From: Apostichopus japonicus
Lineage: Eukaryota > Echinodermata > Holothuroidea > Aspidochirotida > Stichopodidae
Direction of reading: 5' to 3'
NCBI RefSeq assembly: GCF_037975245.1
Contig: NC_092578.1
Span: 16,312,821-16,376,820, forward strand
DNA length: 64,000 bases
Shown here piece after piece: positions 20,201 through 33,400 of the stretch. The notes under the pieces were generated by a model. It had not been told where the DNA came from. It did no database searches and was given only the letters and a program-made list of their open reading frames with translations. Numbering within the stretch: position 1 is the first letter of the stretch; each line of letters begins with the position of its first letter. Both the position numbers and the translations under genes were made by a program.

Positions 20201-23200
20201 GAATCCTGCCTACAACCTTTATTGCAAAACATATTTTTGGAAACTTATGCAATCAAGTTTCTGCAAATCATATAACTAAAATCAAACTTGTCAATTTTAT
20301 AGTATATATCTGTATTGAATAAAAAAACGTAGGAAAAGAAGTTTAAGTAGGCCTAACGTGCAGTATGGATCCGTTGTGCAGTTGCCTATAAATTCCGTAT
20401 CACGTTAAGCGGCGTTATAACCAGTGACATGCTATTGAGCAAGATCATCTCAAAATCCCCCCCCCCCCCAGGCCAAATGGAGTGGAGGGTCAGGGGGATG
20501 CAGCAAGGGGCTTGTGGTCAAAATTTACGCAAGGGAAAATATGGAGGGGACGAGCAAGTTTGGGCGATTATTAAGTATAAAAAAAAAAACATTTATAGTG
20601 CAAAAAAAAAATGAAAAGGACACGAGTGGACATATAATTTCCCCCGTGGCCCGACCTGGCTCTCAAGGCACCTCTCTTCCTCGGTAATCCGGTAAATTGG
20701 GCGATTAAAGCAAAACGAGGATGACGAAGAAATTTAGTGCATGAAAGAAACTTCGCCAAATAACACTTAGACATTTTCTCGCCATGTGTGGTGGTCGATG
20801 TTGTTCTCATGATCTAAGTATGTATTAAATGTTGAGTTACATATTAAGTTATACATATGAAAACTTGCTACTAAAGACTAACTGTTTGAAATATGTTCTC
20901 TTGCTGTTTGTGACTCCAAACTATGAGAGGAATCTATTACTAGGGAAGAGAGTGAAGTTCTCGTCTGCGGTGTGATATATTTGCATTTTTCGAAGTGTGG
21001 CCACTTGATTATGACGACATTTGCATGATGTATTAACACGATGTTCAGGAATAGAGCTTATGCACTCGAGTTTAAGCTAGTGGACGATATTTTCGCGATG
21101 TAAGCAAGTGTCTTTTCAGCAGGAAGAAAGAAGCGAACACGTTGGGAAAGAACGAAAGCTATGAGCCTCGTCTCCTTCGATACATACACGACCGGTTTCG
21201 GATGATCAGATCACTTCAGTATTACTTCACAAAAAAGTACTGGCGCAACACGTTATTTCCTTGTGTTGGAATGCTAGGCGTGTAGATATCGAAACATTTT
21301 CATAGAATAACTTTTACGTCATTCAAAACAAACAGCAAAACAGGAAGGTGTCTACGGAGGAACGGTAAAAAGAAAACTTTTACTTACAGCCACTGTAACG
21401 TCTCCGGTTGTAAAACTTTTAGAGCAAGTGATTGGTTTGTCATCATTCTGAATAAGGACTTCCGTATTCCAAACGGGAGCTCAAACTGGCACAACATTAT
21501 ATGCGCTATCGTCATCATAGCCACTGATTGGTGAAAAAAAATGAATAAACATATATACAATATTAGCCCCGCCCTTATTGATAGTTGTTACTTGCCCCCT
21601 TTCGGAAGTACCAACGTACGTGAGTGATCCATGCAGCACAACCAACTGCTATTAATTTGAAGCGTACTGCATTGCTGAACGGTAACAATTGTTTATTATA
21701 CTGTACTAGGATCAATCTGGAAATCTACATTTGGAATATAAATAGTTCATACTTTGTTTCGGATCAAATATTGAAGGCGAATTCGCAAAGGATTTATCAA
21801 GGGAATAATACCATTCTCTAATTACGCAATGCGAAAAGAGTAACTTGGTAAGGTGAATGAATAGGAAAAGGTCAGGATAGTACAGAGCTACAACTTTGGT
21901 TTCGATAATAGAGCACTAGGCCAATAACAATTGTATGGTGTAACTTCACGTACGTAGGTAGGCCAAGTTTGGATTGACCTTTGATACCCTGTTCAGTACC
22001 TTATGTACGATAGGCCTACTAATTACCCCAGGTGAGTTCGTTCAGGCCTAGCGTTACTATTACATAGCTGTAGGCGTAGGCCTACACTCAAGTGGTAGTG
22101 GTACTACAACTTACTTCGTATTGGGACCAGTACATTATTTAGCCTAGGAGTAGGACCTAGGTACATAACTTCCTTGTTATACTTATAGCAGATGATCTGT
22201 ACAAGTGGTCATGATTTATTTGGTATGTTGCAAGCATCCTTTAACACAAGTTATAACATGTGAAATAGGCCTACATGATTCTACAAAATATCAGAAGTAT
22301 TAACATAATTTTATAGACAACATGAACCAATTGCAATCTAATGTTGGCAATAGAAGCAACTTGTAGATCTGTTTACCAGATTGTAGGTTGAATGAGTAAG
22401 GTGCACTAGCTTGCTCACCTGATCACAGCCTATGACTCGATGAAAGACTCATCAAGCCACAGAGGAAAATTTATTGGTATCATGCATCCAATCTACAGTT
22501 TTAATTCATCATACCATCTGAGTGCAGTGTTTAATGAACACAATTGATCATGGAGTAGTATTAAAGAATTATCATTCTTTGTCAAAAGTATATTTGTCAA
22601 AAGTTTCTCTGTGTATAGTATAAAAGACCGTACACAGAGACATTTGAATAGTTTCTTTGTAAAATGTAAGCTGTGGGCTTATCTGAGGATGTTCCATTAA
22701 AGGAGGATACATGGTCTATCTTGTAGCCCAAAAATAAATGTTTGAACTGTATGAATTTCCTGATTTTTATTTTCACTAAACATTAAGAACAAAGTGATTT
22801 TTTCTCTGCATTCATATTTTAACGATTTTGAACTTGTGTTTGATATATCGCAACCGTCGGCTAAATAAGCGATTTACCAGACATACTGTATCTCACCGAT
22901 GTTAAGGTCAGTAAGTTCTACTAGTGCAATGCATGTTTAATACACCATCAGGTATTAATAGGCACCAGTGCATCGCTTGTTATTAACCTTTAGTCTAAAG
23001 TGCCAAGCTAACCTTCAAGAATGAAATGTTACGTTTGTCCATTTCTTGGAATATTGCAACATTAACAATTTGGTAGGTCCTGTTTGTAGTTGTTTGCAAT
23101 GCTACATTTCTGGGCACAGAGAAAATTAAATTAGGTAAATAAAGTAAACTTTATCATCAGTAAAACTTCATAATATCTCATCTGGTTCTAGTTGACTTTG

Positions 23201-24265
23201 TCATGAAGAATTTTGAACAAAACTATATCATTTTAACTAATTTGGTCCTTTTGCAATTTTTCATCAAAAGGTCATGTGGTAGTCTTCCCTTCTATAAAAG
23301 AAGACAGAAAAGATGCCAAAACATGACGAAATATATTAACTAAACAAAATTCTCATAGCCATTTTAATCCCATGTTACATCGATAAGGACTTAACATATA
23401 AATTCTAATTTCCAGGGGGGATTGCAATGCATCCATCCAAATTGTGGAGTGCATTTGTAAATAAAAAAGTTTTAGCTCCATAAGTTTGCAAATGAAACAA
23501 GAGTGTACATTTAAAGTTTGAGTGGCACAAAAGCTTTCTTTTTGATTGTAAGGGTTTACTAAACCGCTATGTGTAAAACCAACTGGTTGGCTGTAAGCGA
23601 TCATATGTTTTGATTCGGTTGTTGTGTACCCAGTCTGTTACACATATATGACATTGCTTTGTTGTAGTCAGGGCACAACCATGTACATACTACCAGGGGG
23701 TGGGGCTTTAGCACCCCCCATAATAAAATCAAGGAAGGCTCGGCCCCAAACATCCTAGTGTACAGAACATAAAGATATAACATGTACATACATGTACTTC
23801 GTGAAAATATACCCTTATGATTGAGTAAAATTTTTTCTTTTAAATTCAACATTTTTTACGAAAATTCGAAACATAAATCACCATTTTGCATCTGACCACC
23901 AATTTTAACATGCAACTTCTGAAATGGTTGCTGCAACTCTTTTGAAGAAACACAGGTAGGATTCAAATAGATGGGTTTATTATTTTTTTTCAATGCTTAA
24001 TGTAATCTGTAATGACCTACCTTGACCTACCAATGTTGTGGTTACCTTGTCTACAATTGTGATACGCCGCTATTAAGTGAAAAGCCATGGTACGATTTTG
24101 CCTTAAATATACCATTGGGTTAAACTTGATAACAATTAAAAAATATATCACATAATTTCTCTTTCAGGTTTTGCCGTTTTTCACTTGCGTAAATCTGGAG
24201 GCTGAATAGCCAGAAGAGAAAAGACGTACATATAGAGGTTACGTTGAACCTAAGGTCGCTGGAAA
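17215..24265. other. About 7 kb intergenic region, no gene supported
   Basis: No exon with family similarity and good splice sites was found. It has C/G homopolymers (17336-17348, 20458-20470), AT-rich stretches, several taggcctac motifs at 21900-22150, and a 10-base perfect stem tctctgtgta/tacacagaga at 22603-22637. The end should include the integrin promoter and 5' UTR. Confidence 0.5.
24169..24265 (+). other. 5' UTR of the integrin alpha gene, possible spliced leader exon junction
   Basis: A good acceptor (tttctctttcag) ends at 24168, 97 bases before the ATG. This suggests that the first coding exon begins here and that a noncoding exon lies further upstream. Confidence 0.35.
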
Positions 24266-24420
24266 ATGGATTTAGCAATCCTAAGTATTTTGTCCTGCAT
24301 ATTGTGCAGTGGGGTCAATGGATTCAATTTAGACCAGAATTGGCCCATTTTACATTATGGACCAGACGATTCACTGTTCGGGTATTCTGTGGCCTTGCAC
24401 CAAGACAGTAATGTCAACTG
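24266..24420 (+). CDS. Integrin alpha coding exon 1: signal peptide and start of the propeller
   Basis: The ATG follows ggaaa; the exon ends at DSNVN-W with donor gtaagt, phase 2. The GPDDSLFGYS motif is the first FG-GAP strand. Confidence 0.93.
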
Positions 24421-27400
24421 GTAAGTCATCCAATCAGATTTTTAGAAGTCAAATCTTCCCTTACCTGTCTCCACTCAATTTAAGCACTCTGATCCTCCCA
24501 GTTTGCAAAAGTAGTAAGGTGGATAGCACCATGGCCCCCCCCCCCCAAAAGACTCACTTCCGCCATGTCACTGCCCACTTCCTCTCCTTAAACAGTACAC
24601 ATGATTTATATTGCAGAAATTGTCTACTGGTCTGATTTCTTGGGGGTCTTTTTTTAAAGTTTTTGTGTTTGAATCCAGTTGGGATTTGTAATATATGTAC
24701 AGTGTTGAGGTGAAGCACTTTCCATCCACCGTTTTTGACTATAGCTTTGAGGTGGCAGGGAATTATCCCAAAGATAGCAAGTTTTTTAATTAAAGGGAGA
24801 CAAAATTCAGAGTCTTCCCAACTGGCACAAAAAATTTGAACAAATTATTGGGGGGGGGGGGGGTTGGGGGAGGTGGACGGCAGGAGGTGGACTGTTGGAT
24901 GAGACGGAGTACTAACGTGACCTACCGTTGAGCAACCACCTTGAAGAAGCTTGGTACAAGAGTTATATTTCTCTTCTAAAGTCCTTGGTTTTCATCATCA
25001 TCATTATCATCACAGAAGGAAGAGCTGAGACAGACAGACAGCTGGCTAAATTACCTGAATCAGTAATTGGACATCCGCCATCTGAGGTGCAATCCATCAG
25101 AACCTCTGTCGTTGATGAAAACCATTGACAATTATTAACTATTCAGCTGTTTCTAATTATTCATGGGTTTCAGGTTTTATTCATTCTTTTCTAGATTTCA
25201 CCCGTCCAATTTATCAAAGGAAATACCATTCGTAATGTCTTAGAACAAAAAAAAAAAAAAATGAAAAAAAAAAAAAAATTACCTATTTCATGAGAAGAAA
25301 TGCCAATTCTTAAATCTGTGCTTTGCATTGCTTCTGATACAGTATACTATTCTGAAAATGTTCAGCACAATGCATACAGTACAAATACAGTACATTAGAT
25401 CGAATAGTGTAACACTGGTCAAGTTTCATCTCAAATGCCTTAATTTAAGTATTTGTTGACATTGAGAGTTTCTGATTTGTAAATATACTTAGCTGTCTGT
25501 AATATGCATTGTTGCGATTCATTTCAATATATTTCACCTTTTACCTTTCTCCATTAAGAAATGGCAAACATTTTCCATCTACTTAACCAAGAAAAGTCTC
25601 CACCCCTTTCACCCCCACCCCCCCCCCCCCAAAAGGAGAGAAACATGCAAAAGTATGGTACTGTAGGCTTAGCTGCAACATTTTGAGAACAGGACAGATT
25701 GATTAATTCAAAGTTGCTAATTATGAATGTTTAATTTGGGTAAAAACTTCATTGAAGAGTGCAATAAGATTTTGGCAGATATTAACATATAGGCTTGGTA
25801 TCGAGATGGCCGAAATGCAAACACCTGCATTAAATCAACCAGAAAACAGGTTGACAAGTCTAAATAAGGTTCCTCCAATTTTGCTGTTTGGCAGCCTATT
25901 AAGCCAACATAAGGCATACTTGTCTTACATTATGAAACACAGTACAGGAGGGAATAGGTTTAATTGGCTACAGTTCATGGCTTGGTTCTTACTGTGTGTA
26001 TTTAGTTACTATAGCTCTTTAATTACTACAGTATATATTTACATAAATTTGGCACTTTACTACATATTTACACGATCTGAGGTTAAATTCTCTTCCGTTC
26101 ACCTTTATCAGTCATGTCCCAAGCAAAATTGGAGCTTTGTGGTGCAAACACAAGGGGACTAAACTTCATACTACATTTTTGAACAATTATCATTCACAAT
26201 GTTGGCCTAAAGCTAATAATTGCAGACTTAAATGGTAACTGTTAAACCAGGTAACAGATTGCAGTCAAAAAGTATTTCTTTTAGGAGGGGGTGTCAGGGC
26301 CTAAACCCATTCATCACTTTCAAATGACCTCAGGGTCAACTTGTGCATACATACATACAGGTATTGTTACAGTTTAAAAGTTTAAACAGGAAGCGTATAG
26401 AATAATGGGTGTCTCTATTGTGGTCAGGTATGCTGTATGCTGCTCTGTACTGGCTCCTTTGTTAAGATTGGTTTTATTAGTTTTTGCAAAAAGAATGACT
26501 ATTTTGTTGAGAATGGTTTGTTGTTTTGATTAAGAATGACTAATCGTTCACACAACAACCTTCTCCACCTATTGGCGAAGATCATGTGTGGTATCTGTTC
26601 CTTTTCAAAGGGAATCGTGATACACACCTGTTGATGATCAAACAGTCACAGTCTCGATGCAAGGGGACTGGGGTTGAGAGTGGCACAGTCATTTGGTTGT
26701 TCGGTTTTTATCCCCAGAGGGGGGTGGGGGTTTGGGGTATGGTCGCCCGGAAAATTTTGTTAAACATCCTAATGTCAATCATCGTAACAAATAAATTAGA
26801 TACAAATGCTAGATATCATATGGTCAATACTCTAGGCAGAAGAGAACTTTTATTTGTTGCTATAATTTTGTGTTCACAAGCAATTTTTCCATGTCAATGT
26901 TTGCAAGGTTGTCGCAAAATACTAAAGAGCTCTAGGCGGCCATCTCACAAATTGAATACCAGAGGAAACCCTGTACAATCTATGATTCCCCGTGTTGGTT
27001 TTGTTATGTTATTTAATAATATTTATATTTAATAGTAATGCTACTCATGGTCAGAATATACGCAGGCATTGTTTGCTGGTAAAGATAAGTTAGAATTTAC
27101 TGTACAGTAAGAGTGTTCATACTACCAACTTTTTAGATGATATTAGAATATTCATGTTTGCTAATCAGTGTAAGATAAAGAATGTATAGAATACATACAT
27201 CAAGTGGTTAACAAGTTAGAATATTCAGGTTTCCGCCCACTGCTCAGGTAAATAATATTTAGCTCAATGACATAGATTTATCGCACATGATAAGTTATAA
27301 ATCAGATAAGTTATGATATATAGATAGTCTGAGGTACTATTCAAGTTGTGCTGGTACCACTAAGGGTAAGTAATACAGCTAGGTACATCTATTGTTCAGA

Positions 27401-30400
27401 ATAATTTTTCAAATGGTATTGTGCTCAGGATAGGGTTAGAGTACTTACACACAGACACACACACACACACACACTCACACAAGAAAGTATTGAATCGAAA
27501 TTAGGATGTACATTGAATATTCATAAAGCTCTGGGTGAACATAACTACTATCTGCTTTTATACAAGCAAGAGAGAATGTATAGCATTACAAAGACACACA
27601 TGATAGCTTAAATAAAAACCATAATGACCAGTTATGCATGCCATTGAACACTTAATTTGCATTTCATTTGCATAATTAAAGTAAAACAAAATTTTACACT
27701 TCTACAGTACCAACACAACTTGCCCTGAAAATTGTCTTGCTCAGTTTACTTAATGTTGTCACAAAATTTTGAATATCTTGATGGGCATAGATTTTCTTAA
27801 CTGTGGAGACATAAAAAAAAAATATTAAAAAAATGCAAAGCTAGTATGTCATCCGATTTTGTGGCCATTTTAGCATATATCTAACAGTTTTTGTGTCAGC
27901 TATGCTATATATCTTATGGACTTTAATTAATACTCAGATGCAGAAAATTCTAGATGGCACTGAAGCAGAAGTAATGGTTAAAATGAACGGCTACAAGCCC
28001 TTGCACATTCTGTTTTCATTTGAAGCATGTGATCATTTTCTGAAGTATATTTGGTTAATGAACTGCTAACTGGACGATCAATGACATTGTATTATATATG
28101 AAAATAGACGTATAAAAGATTTTTTTGGGTGGTGTTCAAGTGAAGATGTTTGCAGGTTCAAGCCATGATTTCCACATTCATATATGAGAACTATAATTTT
28201 GGGAGTTGTTTCTTCACACATTTGAAATACTGTATCAGAAAAGTCAAAGGAATTTGGCTCTAGCAAAGAAGAGAACCCAGAAAGGTATCTGAGAGAATTT
28301 GGTTTTGATTTAGAGAATTGAAATCAAAATTTTGATCCTTTGGCAAAGTCTGTAATTAGTTTAATTGGTCTGTTTAATTAACAAAAGTGGGTGCTGGAAG
28401 AGTGAGTGCAGAGAGACTACTGTAAACCAACTTAAGGGTTACCTTAACATTGGTTTTTTTTTTTTTAATGAGAATGGCGTCAACAACGAGGACAAAGACA
28501 AGTGCGACAACAATGAGGAAGACGAAGAAGACAATGCCATTATGCAAATTTGATGAAGCCTGGACTAGTGTCTGTGTGTGATCCCCCTCCCTTACCCAAG
28601 CAAGGGACATGAGAAACAACCCCTCTTCCCCCCCCCCCCCCCCCCCCCCAACCTCTCTGACAAACAAACACACACTCAAAACAGCTGGTTGTCTATCCAT
28701 TACCTTGTTTCACTTTACACAGATTCACTCAAAAACCTAATCCAGTTTTTCTTTCTGAACAAAGTTAGTAGACATTCCAAATGTATTACTGTAAACAGGC
28801 TCCATTTCCTGTTTATAGTCAGTAAGCTGCTGGCTTCACATTTTATCCTTTTACTTAAAATATTCCATCAGAACAGAAGTTCATTGTCTCTTCTGCAGTT
28901 TTTGTACATAAATTTAGTGTCCATTAGCATGTGGGTTGCCTCTTTACTACAGGACTCCCTTGTTCTTAGAAAAGTTGGCACCAGCATTGCTGTGGTCAGA
29001 GTTTTTCTGGTAGCAACTCCAATCAGGAGATCTTTTAAGGATGGTTTATAGAAAGTTACTTTACTGATTGGGTACTGTATCCTTACTCCAATTTGGCCCC
29101 TCCCTTTAGTTAGACAAAGAAAATGCTGGGTATGCCATGTGGCTCCAGAGCACCTTAACCCCCCAAGCCATGAGGACATAGGATTTAGTATTGTAGGAGA
29201 ATTAGATACAAAGTTAAAGTTTTGATATCATATACCTGAATCTGTTCCTGCGGAATGAATTTCAATTTTATACATTCAAGAAGCCTACTGTAACTGTAAA
29301 ATATAAATTAATTGTTAACCTCATCGTTCCTGATACTGATCACCATTGAAATCCCCCAGAAGCCTAGCTCTCGGCTATTACAGGAACTGTACTATTCACT
29401 TTCCATTGCCATCTCATGGAAGGATCTTTAACCATTCTTTTTGGAGAACACTAACTTTACTTTGCTTTTATTTACGGCCCGCCATTGATGTCCCTTTGGA
29501 ACTTTGTTTAATATACCGTGCCTGGATTCTATTCTATCTCGCCTGGATTCAACTCTACAGTATCTCGCCTGGATTCAACTCTACCTTGACAGCCTGCAGA
29601 ACAATCAATTTCCCTTTGGTCGACCCTTTGGACTTTAATTCATATTACATTCTGTGCCTTTATATTTTCTAAGGATTTGTTGTGTTGTGTGTGTGTGTGT
29701 ATGCAAAGTGGCCACCAGTGAGCAACCAAACTGTAAGTTAAATCATTCCTTTATTTTTCATTAGACTGGACCCCGCATTTCAATACTCTCCTACCCAAGT
29801 AAGAATAACTTTTTCCAATATTCATATTCATATTTCATATATTGGACTCTTCAGTTACATATATGAGTCTCACTGTTATATCTATTGTTTCAATACAATT
29901 CTCTCTATAGTATATATACTTAGCCAGCTACACACGGTTTCTTTGTCATTTTTGAAGTGTTCATCTGTCTTCCTACTGATGAGACACTAGTGATTAAACC
30001 TCCAGTCAACCCAAAGGGAGTAACATCCCTTACATTACATATTAAGGATAAATCCACAACTTGGAGATTATCATGTGAAGCTTTTGAGCAACATGCATAG
30101 CAATGGTAGCAGACATTCCAAAATGTGTTACATATTAAGGATAAATCCACATGGAGAATATGTGAAGCTTTTGAACAACATACACAATGGTAGCAGACAT
30201 TCCAAAATGTATTACATATTAAGTATAAATCCACAACTATTATCATGTGAAGCTTTTGAACAACATGCACAATGGTAGCAGACATTCCAAATTGTATTAC
30301 ATATTAAGGATAAATTTACAACTTGGATATTATCATGTGAAGCTTTTGAACAACATGCATAACAATGGTAGCAGACATTCCAAGATGTATTACATAGTAA

Positions 30401-33400
30401 GGATAAATCCACAACTTGGAGATTATCATGTGAAGCTTCTGAACAACATACATAACAATGGTAGCATCACAGGCCATCTGTTGTGTGCCACTTTCTGGAG
30501 TAACAGAGGGTTTAGCCATTCAAAAATAGATTACATTCAATCAACCATATCTCGACCTCGACGACCTGGGAGACAAAATAGTGAATACGGGGTTTACAAC
30601 TAACAGTGTGGAATATTTGTCTCTTTAAGATTTAAGTGTTATGTTGTCTGCCAAGTATATCCTTTTAATTTGGATATAGGTTTATTTTCTTTATTTATAC
30701 TAAATAAAACAAAAACTGTTAGCAAACTGCTGATCTACTAAAGAGCCTTTTTAATAGAATGTGTAAAAGTAAAGTGGGCCTGACGTTTCGATCCGTGCAG
30801 GATCTTCAGAGGCTGAAGAAGATCCTGCTAAAATCATAATGTCAGGCCCACTTACTTTTACACTATATTTATACTATATAAAGATATATGGCAAGTAATC
30901 CACAGGGGGGGGTCATCACTCTTGGACTGCAAGAAGGTTCTATTACTTTGAATTCTTATTGGGAAGTGTAACTAACTACACTCCACCACATTCAATAAAT
31001 TTCTCTCTGGTACATCTGTGTAAGTGTCTGAAAGACTACGCTAACTAGGCTAAGTGTTTTTTTTTTTTAAACAAAAACATTCAACAAACAGATTTTCTTC
31101 AAGAGTTTGAAAACAGAGAGATCTGATGTCCCATTTGATTAACATGTAACAAACAAGTAAGCAAGCACACAAACAAATAAACAAAAGTTTAACAAATAAG
31201 GATACTTTTTGCAATTCTCTGCGTAAAGTTTAGGGGCAGGAGATGAAACAGGCTCTGATAAGAGGAAATAGCTGCTCACTGCTAAGCTATTTGAACCAAA
31301 TAGCTCAGCAAAAACCAAGACCAAATCACAGTGTGTTGATATTGACTTTGCTGTTCAAGTGTTAGTAGGTGTTGGTGCATGTACAATACATTATAGTGAT
31401 TTCTCTGTGTCTTCATTGTTACATGGCTTAAGTACACTACTCTTGCAAACTGTACAGAGTGTATACTGGTATTCACTGAAGCGTTTCACTGTGAGTTCGC
31501 TCAATAAGTGAGAACACCTGCACAAAAGGCTAACGCTTATTATTACGTTCAATCAATGTCTTTAATGCTCTTATTCGGACTATAAAGCTTTTACTCAATG
31601 CAGCCCAGTACTGTATTTTGGGAATCACCATGTATTACTATGCTGAGGTAGTAGTAGATGTTGAACAACTAATTACAGATCCCCTTTGGTTTCCAAGAAA
31701 TAATGGTTGTTGGTATCACATCATCACATGATAAAAACAAACAAAGTCCATACCACACATTGGCCAGAATTGCTGAATAAACAAGCAAGGTATGCAGTTT
31801 TAACACATGCATCCTTTAATGATCAATATAATTAGCTATGTGTTTTGAACTTAGGCAAATGTTATAGTAATACAGTAATCAGAACCGTCAGTAACTGTTA
31901 TGATAAAATATTATAATCAATAAAATAGAAACCCATTATAAATTAGTATCAGCTCTGTAATTTAGAAGATGCAGCAGATTTATGTATCCTTAAACATTTT
32001 GTGGTGGTGGGGAGGAGGTTGGGGGGTGGGGGGGTGGTCTGGGGGATAGAGGTGGGGGTCTGACTATTGTTCATGTATTGAAACACATTGCAACCCCAGC
32101 CTGGACTACATGGAAAGTGGGAAATCTTGTTTATAAGGCTTGCCTATAAATAGTATCTCTGAGAGAATTTTTAAACCCAATTAAAGGCTTGTAATATATT
32201 TATTTTACTTCACTTCTGTTCCTTGCTTACTGTACCTGTCTCCTCCTAAACTAAACATAAAGTACTCTTGCTTGACTGTGCCATATATAGAGATATTTCT
32301 GTTAACTTTTTCTAGCGGTTGAGCATCTAATAGTGGCTTCTAGTCAACCAGCCTCTTCATTTTACCTCCCAAAACTTGCCGACATTTTGCTTGCATTCAT
32401 GAATTTTAATTGTTGTCAATGACAGATTGTTATCATTGGATGGAATTAAACTGAGGAAATTGTGCAGTTTTCAAACTTAAGACTTCCTTCTAGGATGTCT
32501 TACTTGTAACTGATCTTTAAATTGATTGCGACAAGGGTTACTGCCCCTTTAAGGTGCTCATATGGTTCCAACAACTTCCTGTGATTTCTTTTTCAGGAAG
32601 CAATTCTCTCAAGTTTAGTAAACTTATTTTAAGTTTAATATGAATATAAATATAAATCCAAGACTTGAAAAAGAGCAAACAATTTCTATCCATTATAACT
32701 GAGATTATACATTTGTTGACAAGTTTTATTTGAATGACTAATCTGTTTACTTTTGATTCTGTGAAAATTTATGGCATCAAATTTTCATCAGTAAATATGT
32801 ATATTATATTTTTTCCTAGTGCTGAAAATTTATTTATTATAAACAGCAACTGTAATATATCAATTATGGCAGTGCAATATCTACGTTTATTTATTGGCAA
32901 GTTGAGTCCAATTTATTATAATTGCCGGTTGTGGTTATATCTATACTGTTTTTGAATGGGAAACATAGCTATGCAAATTATGCATAGTGTTTAATAGTTA
33001 GTAAAAAAATGTAATAATATTATTTTGTTTAAATTATTTAGTTAAAGGAGAATTACACTCAAACATCTGCATTAATTTTCATCTATATAGAGAGACACAT
33101 CTGATGAAATAATTTCCCAAACAACCGAAACAGATCTTATGGGTTTGTGAACTTGTATGACAAATTAAATCAAAACTACAGTGTGAAATGTTTCTCGAAT
33201 GGTAAGGAGGGTACTACTATTGAAGAACTTAGCATGCATAGACTCCGGATGTGTGACCTGATTAATTCACTTTGGCTCTGGGTACAACGTTTCTGTATGT
33301 TGCCGTGTTGGACGAATCTAACCGTAATAGTAACAACCGACTTTGCGATCCGAGTCATAGTCATTGCCGACTTTTGCAATCCGCGGTCCCCCTCACAATT

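Noticed and set aside
25752-26162. 136-residue plus-strand open frame
   Set aside because: Tyr/Ile/Phe-rich from AT-rich DNA, no domain, no supporting splice or promoter signals.
26586-27032. 148-residue plus-strand open frame in integrin intron 1
   Set aside because: No motif, signal peptide or family resemblance; composition follows the AT-rich local DNA and it runs through a G-rich tract.
28578-29051. 157-residue plus-strand open frame
   Set aside because: Begins in a poly(C) tract that yields poly-Pro; the remainder has no recognisable domain.
29920-30603. Several overlapping open frames with repeated peptides (e.g. MKLLNNMHNGSRHSK)
   Set aside because: Periodic peptides are produced by the minisatellite at 30027-30470; no consistent start, splice site or family.
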